From positions 62,001 to 126,000 of the forward strand of contig JBGAQH010000006.1 in the NCBI GenBank assembly GCA_044220875.1: a stretch of 64,000 nt of DNA. Direction: 5' to 3'. The stretch is from JAEUIT01 sp044220875. Its GTDB lineage: Bacteria > Planctomycetota > Phycisphaerae > Phycisphaerales > SM1A02. This document shows positions 7,292 to 17,306 of this stretch, in pieces. Within the stretch, counting starts at the first letter, position 1. Every line of letters starts with the position of its first letter. The notes beneath the pieces were generated by a model. The model searched no databases. It was not told where the DNA came from and saw only the letters and a list, made by a program, of their open reading frames with translations. A program made the position numbers and the translations under genes.

Positions 7292-10200
7292 ATGGCGGAT
7301 GGAGCCGCGAACGGAACAGTCGGTGTCAGCGGAAGCGGCGAGGCCCAGGCGAAAGCGCCGGTCTTCGCCCATCTGCACCTTCACACCGAGTACTCGCTCC
7401 TCGACGGCGGCAACCGGATCGACGCCCTCCTGAAGCGGGTGAAGGAACTGGGCATGGACGCCGTCGCGGTCACCGACCACGGCAACCTGTTCGGGGCGAT
7501 GGAGTTCTACACGAAGGCCAAGGGCTCGGGCGTCAAGGCGATCCTCGGCATCGAGGCCTACGTCGCTCCCGATCGCGACGGCAAGCCCGGCGACCGACGC
7601 GACCGCACCCACACCGGCGTGATGGATGGCGGCTTCCACCTCGTCCTCCTCGCCGAGAACCTCGCGGGCTGGAAGAACCTCCTCAAGCTCTCGAGCGACT
7701 CCTTCATCAACGGCTTCTACTACCGGCCGCGCATGGACAAGTCGACGCTGTCGCAGTGGTACGACGGCCTCATCGCCATCAACGGACACCTCGGCAGCTC
7801 GATCGCTTTCCACCTCGTCAACTACGTGCGGAGCAAGGACGAGAAGCACTGGAAGCTCGCCGTCGAGGAGGCCACCTGGCACGCGCAGACCTTCCGCCCG
7901 AACGAGAAGGGCGAGCCCCGCTTCTTCATCGAGCTGCAGCGTCACGTGCCCGAGCAGGAGGCGATCAACCCCTCGCTCAAGCGCCTCGCGAAGGAGCTCA
8001 AGCTCCCGCTCATCTGCGACAACGACTCGCACTTCCTCCGCCGCGAGGACCATGACATCCACGACACGCTCTGCTGCATCAGCATGGGCAAGACGAAGGA
8101 TGCCCCCGATCGCCTCAAGTATCCGGAGGAGATCTACGTCAAGAGCCCGCGCGAGATGGAGGAGCTCTTCGCCGAATGCCCCGAGGCGATCGAGAACGCC
8201 GCGCTCGTCGCCCGGCGCTGCAACGTCGAGCTGAAGTCGGGACAGAACTACGCGCCGGTGGTCAAGGTGCGGAGTCCCGGCGAGCCGCCCGCCTACGACG
8301 CGGCGAGGGACGGCGACCTCACCGAGTGGTTCAAGCGCTACTGCGCCCGCTTCGAACTGATCCCCTTCGACTCGACGAAGGACACCGTCGATCCGAAGGA
8401 ACTGAAGGAGAGCTGCGACCGGGCCCTGCGCGATCTCGCCGAGGCGGGACTCATCTGGCGCTACGGGCCGAAGGGCATCACGCCCGAGATCCGGGCCCGC
8501 GCCGAACGCGAGCTCAAGATCCTCGCCGACAAGCTCATCTCGGCCTACTTCCTCATCGTCTGGGACTTCGTCAACTGGGCGCGGCAGCGAGGCATCCCCG
8601 CGAACGCCCGCGGTTCGGGCGTCGGCACGATGGTCGGCTACGTCCTCGGCCTCTCGAACGCCTGCCCCGAGAAGTACGGACTGCTCTTTGAGCGATTCAC
8701 CGATCCCGACCGCAGCGAATACCCCGATATCGATATTGACATCTGCCAGGACGGTCGCGGCGCCGTCATCGATTACGTGCGGAAGAAGTATGGGCACGTC
8801 GCCCAGATCATCACCTTCGGGCGGCTGAAGGCGAAGGCGGCCATCAAGGACGTCGCCCGCGTGATGGGGCTCGCCCCGAGCGAGGGGCAGCGGCTCGCGA
8901 ACCTCGTCCCGAACGAGCTGCACATCACGATCGCCGAAGCCAAGCAGAAGGAGCCCGAACTCCAGCGGCTCTACGACGAGGACAAGGCGATGCGCCGGCT
9001 GCTCGACCAGGCCGAGGCCCTCGAGGACCACGCCCGCAACCAGGGCGTGCACGCCGCGGGCGTGATCGTCGCGACGCAGCCGCTCGACACCGTCGTCCCG
9101 CTCTGCCGCGCGGCGGGCGGCGAGAACGAGGTCGTCACCCAGTGGGACGGCCCGACCTGCGAGAAGGTCGGCCTCCTGAAGATGGACTTCCTCGGCCTGC
9201 GCACGCTCTCGACCATCGAGCTCGCGAAGAAGATCATCCGCCAGACGCTTCCCGAGGAGGCGATCTGGCGCTCGGTCGGGCGCGAGATGCCCAGGCGCCC
9301 CGACGCGTCGATCGCCCATCCGCTCGACCTCGAGCGCATCCCGCTCGACGACCAGAGGGTGCTCGGCCTCTTCCGCCGCGGCGACTGCTCCGGCATCTTC
9401 CAGTTCGAGTCGGGCGGCATGCGCAAACTGTTAGTCGACATGCAGCCCGACCGGCTCGAGGACCTCATCGCCGCCAACGCCCTCTACCGGCCCGGCCCGA
9501 TGGACCTGATCCCCGACTACAACAACCGCAAGCACGGCCGCCAGCCGGTGCCGACGGTCCACGAGGTCGTCGACCGGTACACCAGGGAAACCTACGGAAT
9601 CATGGTGTATCAGGAGCAGGTCATGCAGGTGCTGCACGGCCTCGGCGGCATCCCGCTCCGTCACGCCTACACGATCATCAAGGCGATCTCGAAGAAGAAG
9701 GAAGACGTCATCAACGCCGCCCGCGGCGACTTCGTGAAGGGAGCGGCCGAGCGCGGCGTCGCCCCGCAGAAGTCGAACGACCTCTTCGACCTCATCCTGA
9801 AGTTCGCCGGCTACGGCTTCAACAAGAGCCACTCGACCGGCTACGCGATCATCGCGTACCAGACGGCCTACCTGAAGACCTACTTCCCCAATCAGTACAT
9901 GGCCGCGGTGCTCAGCTTCGAAAGCCAGGCCCGCAAGGTCGAGGAGTGGGCGGTCTATCTCGAGGACTGCAAGCGGACGATCTTCCCGGACACCACGCCC
10001 GCGAAGGCCCACGTCGGCGTCGAGGTGAAGCCGCCCGACGTGAACCTCTCCGAGGAGGACTTCAGCGTCGTCTTCATGCCGGGCGAGCCCGCGACGAACT
10101 GCCACGGCCACGTGCGCTTCGGCCTGAAGGCGATCAAGGGGGCGGGCGAGGGCGGCATCCGCGCGATCGTCGAGGAGCGAAGGAAGCAGGGGCCCTTCAA

Positions 10201-11212
10201 GAGCCTCTTCGACTTCTGCGAGCGCGTTGACCTGAAGAGCGTGAACAAGGCGATGATCGAATCGCTCGTCAAGGCCGGCACCTTCGACTCGATGCACTCG
10301 ATCGATGACCGCGCCTCGCTCGTCGCGTCGATCGAGTCGGCCGTCTCCGCGGGCCACTCGCTTGCCTCCGATCGCGCCGCCGGCCAGGAGACCTTCTTCG
10401 GGGCCTTCGAGTCGGTGACCCCGGTCGCGACGAAGGCCGCCGCGGCGCTCAAGCGCGTTCCCGCGTGGGATCGCATGGCGGCGCTCCAGGCCGAGAAGGA
10501 GGCCCTCGGCTTCCACGTCTCCGGCCACCCGCTCGACCAGTGGCGCGAGGCGATCATGACCTTCTGCTCGGCCGATTCGGTCGGCATGCAGAACGTCCCG
10601 CACGACGCCCCGGTCGTCATCGGCGGACTCATCTCGCGCATCCGTCCGACGGTCACGAAGACCGGCAAGAAGATGGCGATGATGACCCTCACCGATCGCC
10701 GCGGCACCGTCGACGGCGTCCTCTTCGCCGACACCTTCGCCAAGCATGGCGACGCCCTGCAGATGGACCGGTGCGTGCTCCTCATCGGCTATGCCGACCG
10801 CGGCCGCGCCGAGCCCTGCGTGATCGTCGATCGCGTCGTGCCGATCGAGTCGGCGGCGCAGCATCTCGCCCAGCGGATCGACCTCATCATCGACGGCAAT
10901 CGCGGACCGAACGACGAGCCGATCGAGCCGACGCTGAAGATGCTCGCCGGCACGCTGCGCCAGGCGAGCGGTTCGGTCGCCAGCCTGCAGGGGCGACCGG
11001 TGCCGGTTTCGATCCATGTCGATCTTGCCGACAAGCGCGTGACGCTGGCGAGCGAGCGGCTGCGCGTCGTCGCCGACGCGCCGCTCCTCGACCGGCTGCG
11101 CCGCTATCTCGGCCCGCAGGCCGTCCGCATTCGCGGCGGGTACCTGCCGCCGCGCCGGCAGCCGCGCGGGGACTGGAAGTCGCGGCGCTCTTCCGATTCG
11201 GGCGACGAGTGA
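7292..11212 (+). CDS. dnaE: DNA polymerase III alpha subunit
   Basis: This is the replicative DNA polymerase catalytic subunit, 1306 residues (E. coli DnaE is 1160). The PHP domain is at the N-terminus (HLHLHTEYSLLDGG, VTDHGNLFG). The polymerase active-site aspartates are visible as YPDIDIDICQDGR (D479 and D481) and KMDFLGLRTL (D632). An OB-fold is near VVIGGLISRIRPTVTKTGKK. The start at 7292 has AGGAGG 8 nt upstream; an ATG at 7259 in frame lacks this. The PHP motif HxHxxYS(L) appears complete. There is no intein. Residues 1-24 and the last 25 are low-complexity extensions. Expression is probably independent of the flanking genes, since both neighbours are on the opposite strand. Confidence 0.97.
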   Translation: MADGAANGTVGVSGSGEAQAKAPVFAHLHLHTEYSLLDGGNRIDALLKRVKELGMDAVAVTDHGNLFGAMEFYTKAKGSGVKAILGIEAYVAPDRDGKPGDRRDRTHTGVMDGGFHLVLLAENLAGWKNLLKLSSDSFINGFYYRPRMDKSTLSQWYDGLIAINGHLGSSIAFHLVNYVRSKDEKHWKLAVEEATWHAQTFRPNEKGEPRFFIELQRHVPEQEAINPSLKRLAKELKLPLICDNDSHFLRREDHDIHDTLCCISMGKTKDAPDRLKYPEEIYVKSPREMEELFAECPEAIENAALVARRCNVELKSGQNYAPVVKVRSPGEPPAYDAARDGDLTEWFKRYCARFELIPFDSTKDTVDPKELKESCDRALRDLAEAGLIWRYGPKGITPEIRARAERELKILADKLISAYFLIVWDFVNWARQRGIPANARGSGVGTMVGYVLGLSNACPEKYGLLFERFTDPDRSEYPDIDIDICQDGRGAVIDYVRKKYGHVAQIITFGRLKAKAAIKDVARVMGLAPSEGQRLANLVPNELHITIAEAKQKEPELQRLYDEDKAMRRLLDQAEALEDHARNQGVHAAGVIVATQPLDTVVPLCRAAGGENEVVTQWDGPTCEKVGLLKMDFLGLRTLSTIELAKKIIRQTLPEEAIWRSVGREMPRRPDASIAHPLDLERIPLDDQRVLGLFRRGDCSGIFQFESGGMRKLLVDMQPDRLEDLIAANALYRPGPMDLIPDYNNRKHGRQPVPTVHEVVDRYTRETYGIMVYQEQVMQVLHGLGGIPLRHAYTIIKAISKKKEDVINAARGDFVKGAAERGVAPQKSNDLFDLILKFAGYGFNKSHSTGYAIIAYQTAYLKTYFPNQYMAAVLSFESQARKVEEWAVYLEDCKRTIFPDTTPAKAHVGVEVKPPDVNLSEEDFSVVFMPGEPATNCHGHVRFGLKAIKGAGEGGIRAIVEERRKQGPFKSLFDFCERVDLKSVNKAMIESLVKAGTFDSMHSIDDRASLVASIESAVSAGHSLASDRAAGQETFFGAFESVTPVATKAAAALKRVPAWDRMAALQAEKEALGFHVSGHPLDQWREAIMTFCSADSVGMQNVPHDAPVVIGGLISRIRPTVTKTGKKMAMMTLTDRRGTVDGVLFADTFAKHGDALQMDRCVLLIGYADRGRAEPCVIVDRVVPIESAAQHLAQRIDLIIDGNRGPNDEPIEPTLKMLAGTLRQASGSVASLQGRPVPVSIHVDLADKRVTLASERLRVVADAPLLDRLRRYLGPQAVRIRGGYLPPRRQPRGDWKSRRSSDSGDE

Positions 11213-11218
11213 GGCTCG

Positions 11219-11950
11219 CTAACGGCGATCGCGACGCGAGCGCCGCGGTGCCCGAATGCCGTCGCGCGGCGGAGGCGTGCCGGCCAGGAGCGAGGCGAGA
11301 TCGATCCCGGCGATCTCCAGCGGATCGTCGGTCCCGACCGGCGCTCGCGCCGCCGACGAGCTCGGCTTCGCGGTCGTGGGCGACGTTCCCGGGGCGACCG
11401 GCTTCGGTCGCTCGGCCTTGGGCGCCGCGCTCGGCTCCATCGCGGTGAGATCCGGTTCGAGCCCGAAGAGCCGCAGCCAATGCCGAACCTCCGGTGCGGC
11501 GAGCGGCACCGCTTCGCGCGGCGAGGGCTTGGTCGGGCGCGACGGCGCCTTGCGCGATGTCCAGTCGGCCGCGATGCGGGCGAGAAACTCCTCGCTGCTC
11601 GTGATGCCCGCGCCGCGGCGCTTCACCGACCGCTGCACGGCGCGATCGCTCGTCACCACCGTCATGCGCCGCGGCGACGAGGAACGGTGGACGAGCTGCA
11701 CGATGAGGTCGTCGGCCTTGCCGCCGGCGCCGGCCCAGGAGAACCAGACGTGCTGTCGTCGCCGCGGTCCGCCGACGGCGGGCTTGATGCCGTCGCAAAC
11801 GATCCAGACCTCGTCCGTCGCCCGGCCGCCCTTGCCCGACCAGCTCAATTCGATGAGGTCGGCGAGGCCGTCGAGGTCCAGTCCGGCGATCTCCGGCGGC
11901 AGAACGCCGGTGACGTGGAGGACGTTGAAGGCATCGACGACGAGAGGCAT
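11219..11950 (-). CDS. NYN/PIN-like RNase domain protein (YacP/Rae1 type)
   Basis: This 243-residue protein starts with VVDAFNVLH, the first acidic motif of NYN-domain nucleases, followed by EVWIVCDG, GGKADDLIVQLV and MTVVTSDRAVQRSVKRRGAG, which supply the remaining acidic residues expected around a metal-binding site. This is the pattern of the YacP/Rae1 family, a ribosome-associated mRNA endonuclease in Bacillus. The C-terminal 100 residues are low complexity (Ala/Pro/Arg-rich). The start was set at the ATG immediately preceding PLVVDAFN. The stop codon lies 6 nt from the end of the convergent dnaE gene. Cleavage activity is inferred from the family. Confidence 0.82.
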   Translation of the reverse strand: MPLVVDAFNVLHVTGVLPPEIAGLDLDGLADLIELSWSGKGGRATDEVWIVCDGIKPAVGGPRRRQHVWFSWAGAGGKADDLIVQLVHRSSSPRRMTVVTSDRAVQRSVKRRGAGITSSEEFLARIAADWTSRKAPSRPTKPSPREAVPLAAPEVRHWLRLFGLEPDLTAMEPSAAPKAERPKPVAPGTSPTTAKPSSSAARAPVGTDDPLEIAGIDLASLLAGTPPPRDGIRAPRRSRRDRR

Positions 11951-12000
11951 GCCGCGAGCGTAGCGGATGCGGGGCGAAACGACCTGTAGCATGTCCACCC

Positions 12001-12486
12001 ATGCGAATTCGACTGGCCACGCCGGAGGATGGGGACGCGCTCTGGCGCATCATCGAGCCGACCGTCCGGGCGGGCGAGACCTGGGCGCTGCCCCGCGACT
12101 GGACGCGCGACGCGGCGCTGGCCTCTTGGCTCGCGCCGACGCTCGAACCCTGGGTCGCCGAGCGCGAGGGCGAGGTGGTCGGGACGTACTTCCTCCGCCC
12201 GGCGCAGCTTGGGCCGGGCGGCCATGTCGCCAATGCCGGCTACATGGTGCTGCCGAGCGCGTGGGGGGGCGGCGTCGCCAGTGCGATGTGCCAGCACAGC
12301 CTCGCCCGCGCCAAGGAGCGGGGCTTTCGGGCGATGCAGTTCAACTTCGTCGTCAGCACCAACGATCGGGCGGTCGAACTCTGGAAGCGACTCGGTTTCG
12401 CCACCATCGGCCGCTCGCCCGGGGCGTTCGAGCATCCCACGCTCGGCTTCGTCGACGCCCTCATGATGCATCGGGCGATTGACTGA
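12001..12486 (+). CDS. GNAT family N-acetyltransferase
   Basis: This 161-residue protein has the GNAT fold signatures: N-terminal IRLATPEDGDALWRII, a central beta-strand EREGEVVGTYFLRP, the acetyl-CoA loop region NAGYMVLPSAWGGGVASAMC (the usual R/QxxGxG/A is degenerate here: WGGGVAS), and the C-terminal QFNFVVSTNDRAVELWKRLG. The substrate is unknown. It is divergent from the NYN gene with only 50 nt between the starts. Confidence 0.88.
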   Translation: MRIRLATPEDGDALWRIIEPTVRAGETWALPRDWTRDAALASWLAPTLEPWVAEREGEVVGTYFLRPAQLGPGGHVANAGYMVLPSAWGGGVASAMCQHSLARAKERGFRAMQFNFVVSTNDRAVELWKRLGFATIGRSPGAFEHPTLGFVDALMMHRAID

Positions 12487-12495
12487 GCCTTCGTC

Positions 12496-13287
12496 TCACC
12501 GGTCGAGGGCGAACTCGAGCGTCACGACCGCCTTCACCGTCTTGCTGATCGTTCCGGTGTCGTAGGTGCCGTAGTCGTTCACGTCGGTCGAGTCGCGCTT
12601 CACGATCTGGAAGACGCCCTGCGAGGCGCTCACCAGCCCCTTCACCTGACCGCCGGCGCCCTTGGCGAGCGTCTCGGCCCGCTGGCGACCGTTGTCGGTG
12701 GCCGCGGCGAGAAGCCTCATCTTGATCGACTCGATCTGGGTGTTCACGAAGATCGGCTGAAGGGACGCGAGGTCGATGCCCTCCTTGATGAGGCTCGTCG
12801 CGTCCCGCGAGACGCGCTCGATGAGCTTCGGCTCGTGTCCGGTCACGGTGATCGACTGGGCGAGCTGATAGTGCTCGATGACGTTGGTCGGATTGCCCCG
12901 CTCGTCGCGGCGATAGACCGGTTGGCTTTCGACCGCGGAGATCGTCAGGCTCGTGTCGGGGAAGCCGGAGCGCACGACGAACGCGGCGAAGGTCGCCATG
13001 TGCTCCTCGAGCTTCTTGTACGCCTCGGGCAGCGTTTTCGCGGTGACCTGGACTCGACCCGTCCAGGTGCCCTGGTCGCTCTCGATCGCCTCTTCCGCGT
13101 AGCCCTTCACGCGGATGGAGCTCTCGTGCCTCATCGCGACGAGCGCCTTGGCGATCGCCTGCGACGCGGCGATGCCGCCGAGGGAGAGCGTCGCCCCGAG
13201 AAGGAACATGCCGGTGCCGAAGCGGAAGCCCTTCGTTCGCGCGCCGTCGCCGACGCTCCCGTTCGCGGGTGTGCTGCTGTCGCTCAT
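12496..13287 (-). CDS. SIMPL domain-containing protein
   Basis: This 263-residue protein has an N-terminal hydrophobic anchor (about residues 24-47, GTGMFLLGATLSLGGIAASQ) followed by a SIMPL domain: a GYAEEAIESDQGTW strand, VRSGFPDTSLTIS, then ITVTGHEPKLIERVSRDATS and a C-terminal strand with VKAVVTLEFALD. Bacterial SIMPL proteins (DUF541, YggE-like) are periplasmic or membrane-bound and poorly characterised; some affect oxidative stress. Function here is therefore unknown. It is convergent with the GNAT gene (9 nt apart). Confidence 0.85.
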   Translation of the reverse strand: MSDSSTPANGSVGDGARTKGFRFGTGMFLLGATLSLGGIAASQAIAKALVAMRHESSIRVKGYAEEAIESDQGTWTGRVQVTAKTLPEAYKKLEEHMATFAAFVVRSGFPDTSLTISAVESQPVYRRDERGNPTNVIEHYQLAQSITVTGHEPKLIERVSRDATSLIKEGIDLASLQPIFVNTQIESIKMRLLAAATDNGRQRAETLAKGAGGQVKGLVSASQGVFQIVKRDSTDVNDYGTYDTGTISKTVKAVVTLEFALDR

Positions 13288-13401
13288 GCGTCGCCTCCAT
13301 GCGAAGCGTGCGGTGGGCGGCCGAAGCGGACGCCATCCGTGCGAAGCGTACGACGGGCCGCGCCGTTTGCATCGCGCTTCCCATCACGCGGTCCGCCGAG
13401 A

Positions 13402-14586
13402 CTATCCCCAGTTCCCCAACAGGATCGCCAGGTCGGCGGCCGAGACGGCGCAGTCGCCGTCGAGATCCGCCGGGCAGGCCGAGCACTGCAGGCAGGGGCC
13501 CCATGCGCCAAGGAGGATGGCGAGATCGGCGGCGTTCACGACGCCGTCGCCGTTGAGGTCGCCAAGTCTGGGAAGGGTGCCGTTGATCGTTCCGCCGATG
13601 GTGAGGAGACGGGCGGACTCGGCAGTGCCGCCGGGCGATGAGGCGCCAGTCGCGACGATCGTGCCGGTTCCGGAACCGCCCGCGGCGTACGCCCGGATCA
13701 CGTCTTGTCCGGTGTCGAGCCCAAGGCCCAGCTGTTGGGCGCTGAGCCAGGTGCCGGTGGTCATGGCGGCGTTGTTGAAGCCGGAGGTGCTGGCGAAGGT
13801 GCTCGCCGTGAGCGAGATCGGGTTGATGGTCTGCAGGAGCGGGAAGGTCCCGTTGGCGTTGAGGTCGATCGTGACGTACACCGAGCCGTTCGGTCCGGCG
13901 CTCATCCCGGCCACCGACTCGCCCTCGCCGGCGATGAGGTCGCGGTCGACGGTCGTGATCGGCGCGTCGAGTTGCGTCGCGGTGGCGTTGAGCGAAAGCC
14001 GGGCGATGCGGGTGTTGCCGCCGACCGACGCGGTGACGAGCAGGCTGTCGGTGCCGACGTCGTAGATCGCGGAGCCGAGCCCCCCCATGCCGGCGAGGAC
14101 CGAGAGGTTGATCGGCGCCGCCGCCATGTCGAGCAGCTCGTGGACGACGTTGAACGCGTCGAGATAGCGGATCGTGGTCGGGGCGATCAGGTAGACGTTG
14201 CCGTTGGGGCCCGCGACGACGAGCTGCGTTCCGATCGACGGCACCGGAATCGTCCCGAGGGCGCCGGTCGAGTCCACGGTTCCCAGCACGCTGCCGTTGA
14301 GCACCGGAATCAGCAGCCGATCGCGATGCGGGTCATAGGTGGCGCCGTTCGGCTGAATCCCCAAGGTACCGCCGAAGGTGCCGTTCGGAAGCGGAATCCA
14401 AAGGCCCGACACGCCGGCGCCGGGCTGGTAGCGAAAGACGCCAGGCCCGGCACCGCTGCCGCCAAGCGGAAGCGAATTGCTGACGAGGTACACGTCGCCG
14501 ACGGTGAATGCGGCGTGGAGGAGCGATGGTGATGCGAGACTGCCGAGAAGCGCGGCGGCGAGCGTGATCGAGCGTCGAGTGGTCAT
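13402..14586 (-). CDS. Exported dockerin-tailed protein of unknown function
   Basis: This 394-residue protein starts with a signal peptide (MTTRRSITLAAALLGSLASP, cut near HAA), followed by a beta-propeller-like region with repeats such as VAGPNGNVYLI and SAGPNGSVYVTI (about residues 30-330). The last 55 residues hold two calcium-loop-type motifs: LGDLNGDGVVNAADLAILLG and, after CxxCxxC, LDGDCAVSAADLAILLG, ending in GNWG. The last segment is the dockerin-like tail shared with four other genes here. The ATG at 14586 is right before the signal peptide; a longer upstream frame adds only an unconvincing leader. Role unknown; it is probably attached to or released from the cell surface. Confidence 0.8.
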   Translation of the reverse strand: MTTRRSITLAAALLGSLASPSLLHAAFTVGDVYLVSNSLPLGGSGAGPGVFRYQPGAGVSGLWIPLPNGTFGGTLGIQPNGATYDPHRDRLLIPVLNGSVLGTVDSTGALGTIPVPSIGTQLVVAGPNGNVYLIAPTTIRYLDAFNVVHELLDMAAAPINLSVLAGMGGLGSAIYDVGTDSLLVTASVGGNTRIARLSLNATATQLDAPITTVDRDLIAGEGESVAGMSAGPNGSVYVTIDLNANGTFPLLQTINPISLTASTFASTSGFNNAAMTTGTWLSAQQLGLGLDTGQDVIRAYAAGGSGTGTIVATGASSPGGTAESARLLTIGGTINGTLPRLGDLNGDGVVNAADLAILLGAWGPCLQCSACPADLDGDCAVSAADLAILLGNWG

Positions 14587-14831
14587 GGCGGTGTCTGTCC
14601 TTCGGTCCCCCGGCGACACGGTACCGAATCGGTTCAGGCAATCTCAACCTCGATTCGCGCGAGGGAACGAGATTTCTGAAGCTCCGTGATATCAGGCCTT
14701 GCTCCGCTTCAAAGCAGGGGCAACACCCAGTGACGCGGCGCCGGCGGGCCGTGGCGACGACGCCGAAATGACCGACGATTCGTGTGTGATCATGCTGCGC
14801 AGCGCGAGCGCAGGCCCCCGTGCGATTGGAC

Positions 14832-17306
14832 TCAGGAGGTCCATGCCCCAAGCAGGATCGACAGGTCGGCGGCGTCGACCACGCCATCGCCGTTGAGATC
14901 GGCCAGCGGATCAGCGGTGCCCCAGGCCCCTAACAGTACGCCAAGGTCGGCCGCGTCCACGGCGCCGTCTCCGGTGACGTCGCCAAGGCGATGGGTCGCC
15001 GAGGTCCACAGGAGCGCCTCGGTGCGGGCAAGCGCGGCGTTGTAGCCGGAGCCGACCAGCGTGAAGGTGCCGTCCGCCGAAATCTGCATCGCGCTGATGG
15101 TCACGTACGAAAATCCCGCTGGCCGAAGCGCCGCGTCGAGGCTCGTGAACGTCGGCGACCCGAGCGACCAGCAGCCGACCGAGGTGACGCCGCCAAAGGT
15201 CGCATCGCCAAAGACGACGCCCTTCGCAACGGCATACGCGTGGCTCAGCGTCGCGCCGGCGGGGTGAAGGTTGACGTAGCTCTGCTTGGTGCCCGACCAG
15301 AGGCACGCCTTCGCCCCGTCATAGGGGTAGCCGGTGTATCCCACCTGGAGTCCATCGGCCGCGGCGTTGATGAAGCTCGCGCTCGCTCCCGCCGGATGCA
15401 TGTCCGTGAAGCTCGCCGCGGAGCCATCCCACCGTGCCGCGTGGAAGGTCGGGCCGGGATAGGGCGTGAGGATGGTGCCGAACTGGCTGTCGCCATCGAT
15501 GGCTTCGACGCTGCTGCTCGATACGCCCGCCGGCTGAAGGTCAACGCCCGACGCGCCGTTGAAATCCCAGAGCAGGGCGTGCCACCAGAAGTTGCCGACG
15601 GCATCGTCATTGGTGACCGATCCGCCGATCACGCCATGCGAGACGCTCAGTGCCGTGCTGTTCTCCCAGCCGCTCCACTGGAGATTCGTGAATGCGTAGG
15701 CGGGGCCTTCCCATTTGGCGGCCTGCGACGAGTAGCAGGTCCCCGACTGTCCGCCGGCGCCGCAGGCATACGGCCACCACCACCAGCCGACCGCGATGAT
15801 CCCGCTGGAGGTCTCCTCCATGTCGGCAATCGCGCCGCCCACGGAGTTTGCCGGCGTCAGGTTGAGAGCGCTCGCGGCGCTTCCTTGCCAGATCACCGGC
15901 TGGCTGACGTTGAGGTAGCCGCCGGTGTCAATCACCGCCGAGCCGCCCTGTCGCGACCCGCTGACGCAGGTCGCGGTCGACGACTTCGCCCACGTTGGAT
16001 GGAGGCTCGTGATCGTCCACGTCGTCGGCACGGCCGGAGGCAGCTCAATCGTCAGCGATGCGACAGCTCCGGCGACCGAGCCGCAGTCGTTGCTGGCGGT
16101 GACGGCGTAGGTCCCCTCATCGGCGGGTCCGACGCCGGCGATGGCAAGCGATGCCGTCGTTGCGCCGCTGATGACGCTTCCGCTGCCGGTGGTGCCGTTG
16201 GTCAGCGGAAGATTGTCCTTCGTCCACTGATAGGTGATCGTGCCGGCGCCGGTCACGTTCGCGGTGATCGCCGCGGTCTGGCCGGCCCAGGCGGTGACGC
16301 TCTTCGGTGCATCCGGAAGCGCGGGGCAGATCGTCGTGAACAGTCGCTCGACGGAGTTCAGCGCCGTGCCGGCGGCGCTCGTGCCGCCGATCGCATAGAT
16401 GAAGTTGTCGGCTCCGCGCACCGCCGCGAAGTCCTTGCGTCCGACCGCCAGCGGTGCGGCGCTCGACCATGTGTTGGTCGCGAGGTGGAGGGCATCGACG
16501 GCATTGCGCACCGTGCCGTTCGCGGCGACGCCGCCGATGACGTAGATGCGGTTGTCGGCGCCGAGCACCGCGCGAGCCCCGCTGATGGGGGCTGGGAGAT
16601 CAGGCACGCTGGTGCTCGACCACGTTCCCAGGGCGATGTCGAACTGCTGCACGTTCGCCGTGGGCGCGGCGCTCCCCGCCGGAATGCCGCCGACGACGAG
16701 AATGTGCCCCGCACCGTCGTAGCAGGCGCAGGCATTGGCGACCGGCATCGGCATCGGCGCGATGACGGCCCAGGAGTTCGTGGACGCCGTGTAGCGGGCG
16801 CACGCGCCGCTCGCCGTCGGTGGCGAGCCGCCGCCAAGCCAGTACAACCGCCCGCTGCCATCGGTCGCGAAGGCGAATCCGAGTTGTTGCGTTCCGCTTG
16901 GGGGATTCGCGATCGATCCCTGAACGCCTTGGACCGGGTCGTAGACGCTGTTTGATCCCGGATCTCCGTTGCCGACCAGGATGCCGCCGAAGAAGTCGAT
17001 GCGGCCCAAGCCGTCGATGCCGCCGCCGATCGGCACGGCGGGGCCGGCGCCGTCGAGGGCTGCGGCGGCGGACCACACGCCGCCGGAAAGCCGATAGACC
17101 GTGCCGTCCTGGTCGCCTCCGTTCGTCCACGGCGTTCCGCCGATGGCGTAGATCGTTCCGCCCAGCTCGACGCCAAACGCATGCTGCTTGGGCGCGGGAA
17201 GCGTCCCGCCGGAGACCCAATCGGCGGCGCCCGCGAGGGAGGGCATCGCCAGCGTCAGGAGCGTGAACAGGCCGATCGCGCGGGGCGCTGCCAGAATGGG
17301 ATTCAT
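14832..17306 (-). CDS. Exported kelch / Ig-like / HAF-repeat protein with dockerin-like tail
   Basis: This 824-residue mosaic protein has a signal peptide at 1-28 (GLFTLLTLAMPSLAGAA). Residues 30-330 contain kelch-type blades (GTIYAIGG, HILVVGGIP, RIYVIGGVA, FIYAIGG), i.e. a beta-propeller. Residues about 328-422 resemble an Ig-like domain (ITYQWTKDNLPL, DEGTYAVTASNDCG). About 438-762 contain four or more ~50-residue repeats ending in a dLhPaGa pattern with W-x-G blocks (SFTDMHPAGAS, SYVNLHPAGAT, GVDLQPAGVSS), resembling the HAF extracellular repeat. The C-terminus (772-824) carries the dockerin-like pair with DLGVLLGAWG and DLSILLGAW. Function is unknown, probably an extracellular carbohydrate- or protein-binding protein. 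It is transcribed toward the gene at 13402. Confidence 0.8.
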   Translation of the reverse strand: MNPILAAPRAIGLFTLLTLAMPSLAGAADWVSGGTLPAPKQHAFGVELGGTIYAIGGTPWTNGGDQDGTVYRLSGGVWSAAAALDGAGPAVPIGGGIDGLGRIDFFGGILVGNGDPGSNSVYDPVQGVQGSIANPPSGTQQLGFAFATDGSGRLYWLGGGSPPTASGACARYTASTNSWAVIAPMPMPVANACACYDGAGHILVVGGIPAGSAAPTANVQQFDIALGTWSSTSVPDLPAPISGARAVLGADNRIYVIGGVAANGTVRNAVDALHLATNTWSSAAPLAVGRKDFAAVRGADNFIYAIGGTSAAGTALNSVERLFTTICPALPDAPKSVTAWAGQTAAITANVTGAGTITYQWTKDNLPLTNGTTGSGSVISGATTASLAIAGVGPADEGTYAVTASNDCGSVAGAVASLTIELPPAVPTTWTITSLHPTWAKSSTATCVSGSRQGGSAVIDTGGYLNVSQPVIWQGSAASALNLTPANSVGGAIADMEETSSGIIAVGWWWWPYACGAGGQSGTCYSSQAAKWEGPAYAFTNLQWSGWENSTALSVSHGVIGGSVTNDDAVGNFWWHALLWDFNGASGVDLQPAGVSSSSVEAIDGDSQFGTILTPYPGPTFHAARWDGSAASFTDMHPAGASASFINAAADGLQVGYTGYPYDGAKACLWSGTKQSYVNLHPAGATLSHAYAVAKGVVFGDATFGGVTSVGCWSLGSPTFTSLDAALRPAGFSYVTISAMQISADGTFTLVGSGYNAALARTEALLWTSATHRLGDVTGDGAVDAADLGVLLGAWGTADPLADLNGDGVVDAADLSILLGAWTS

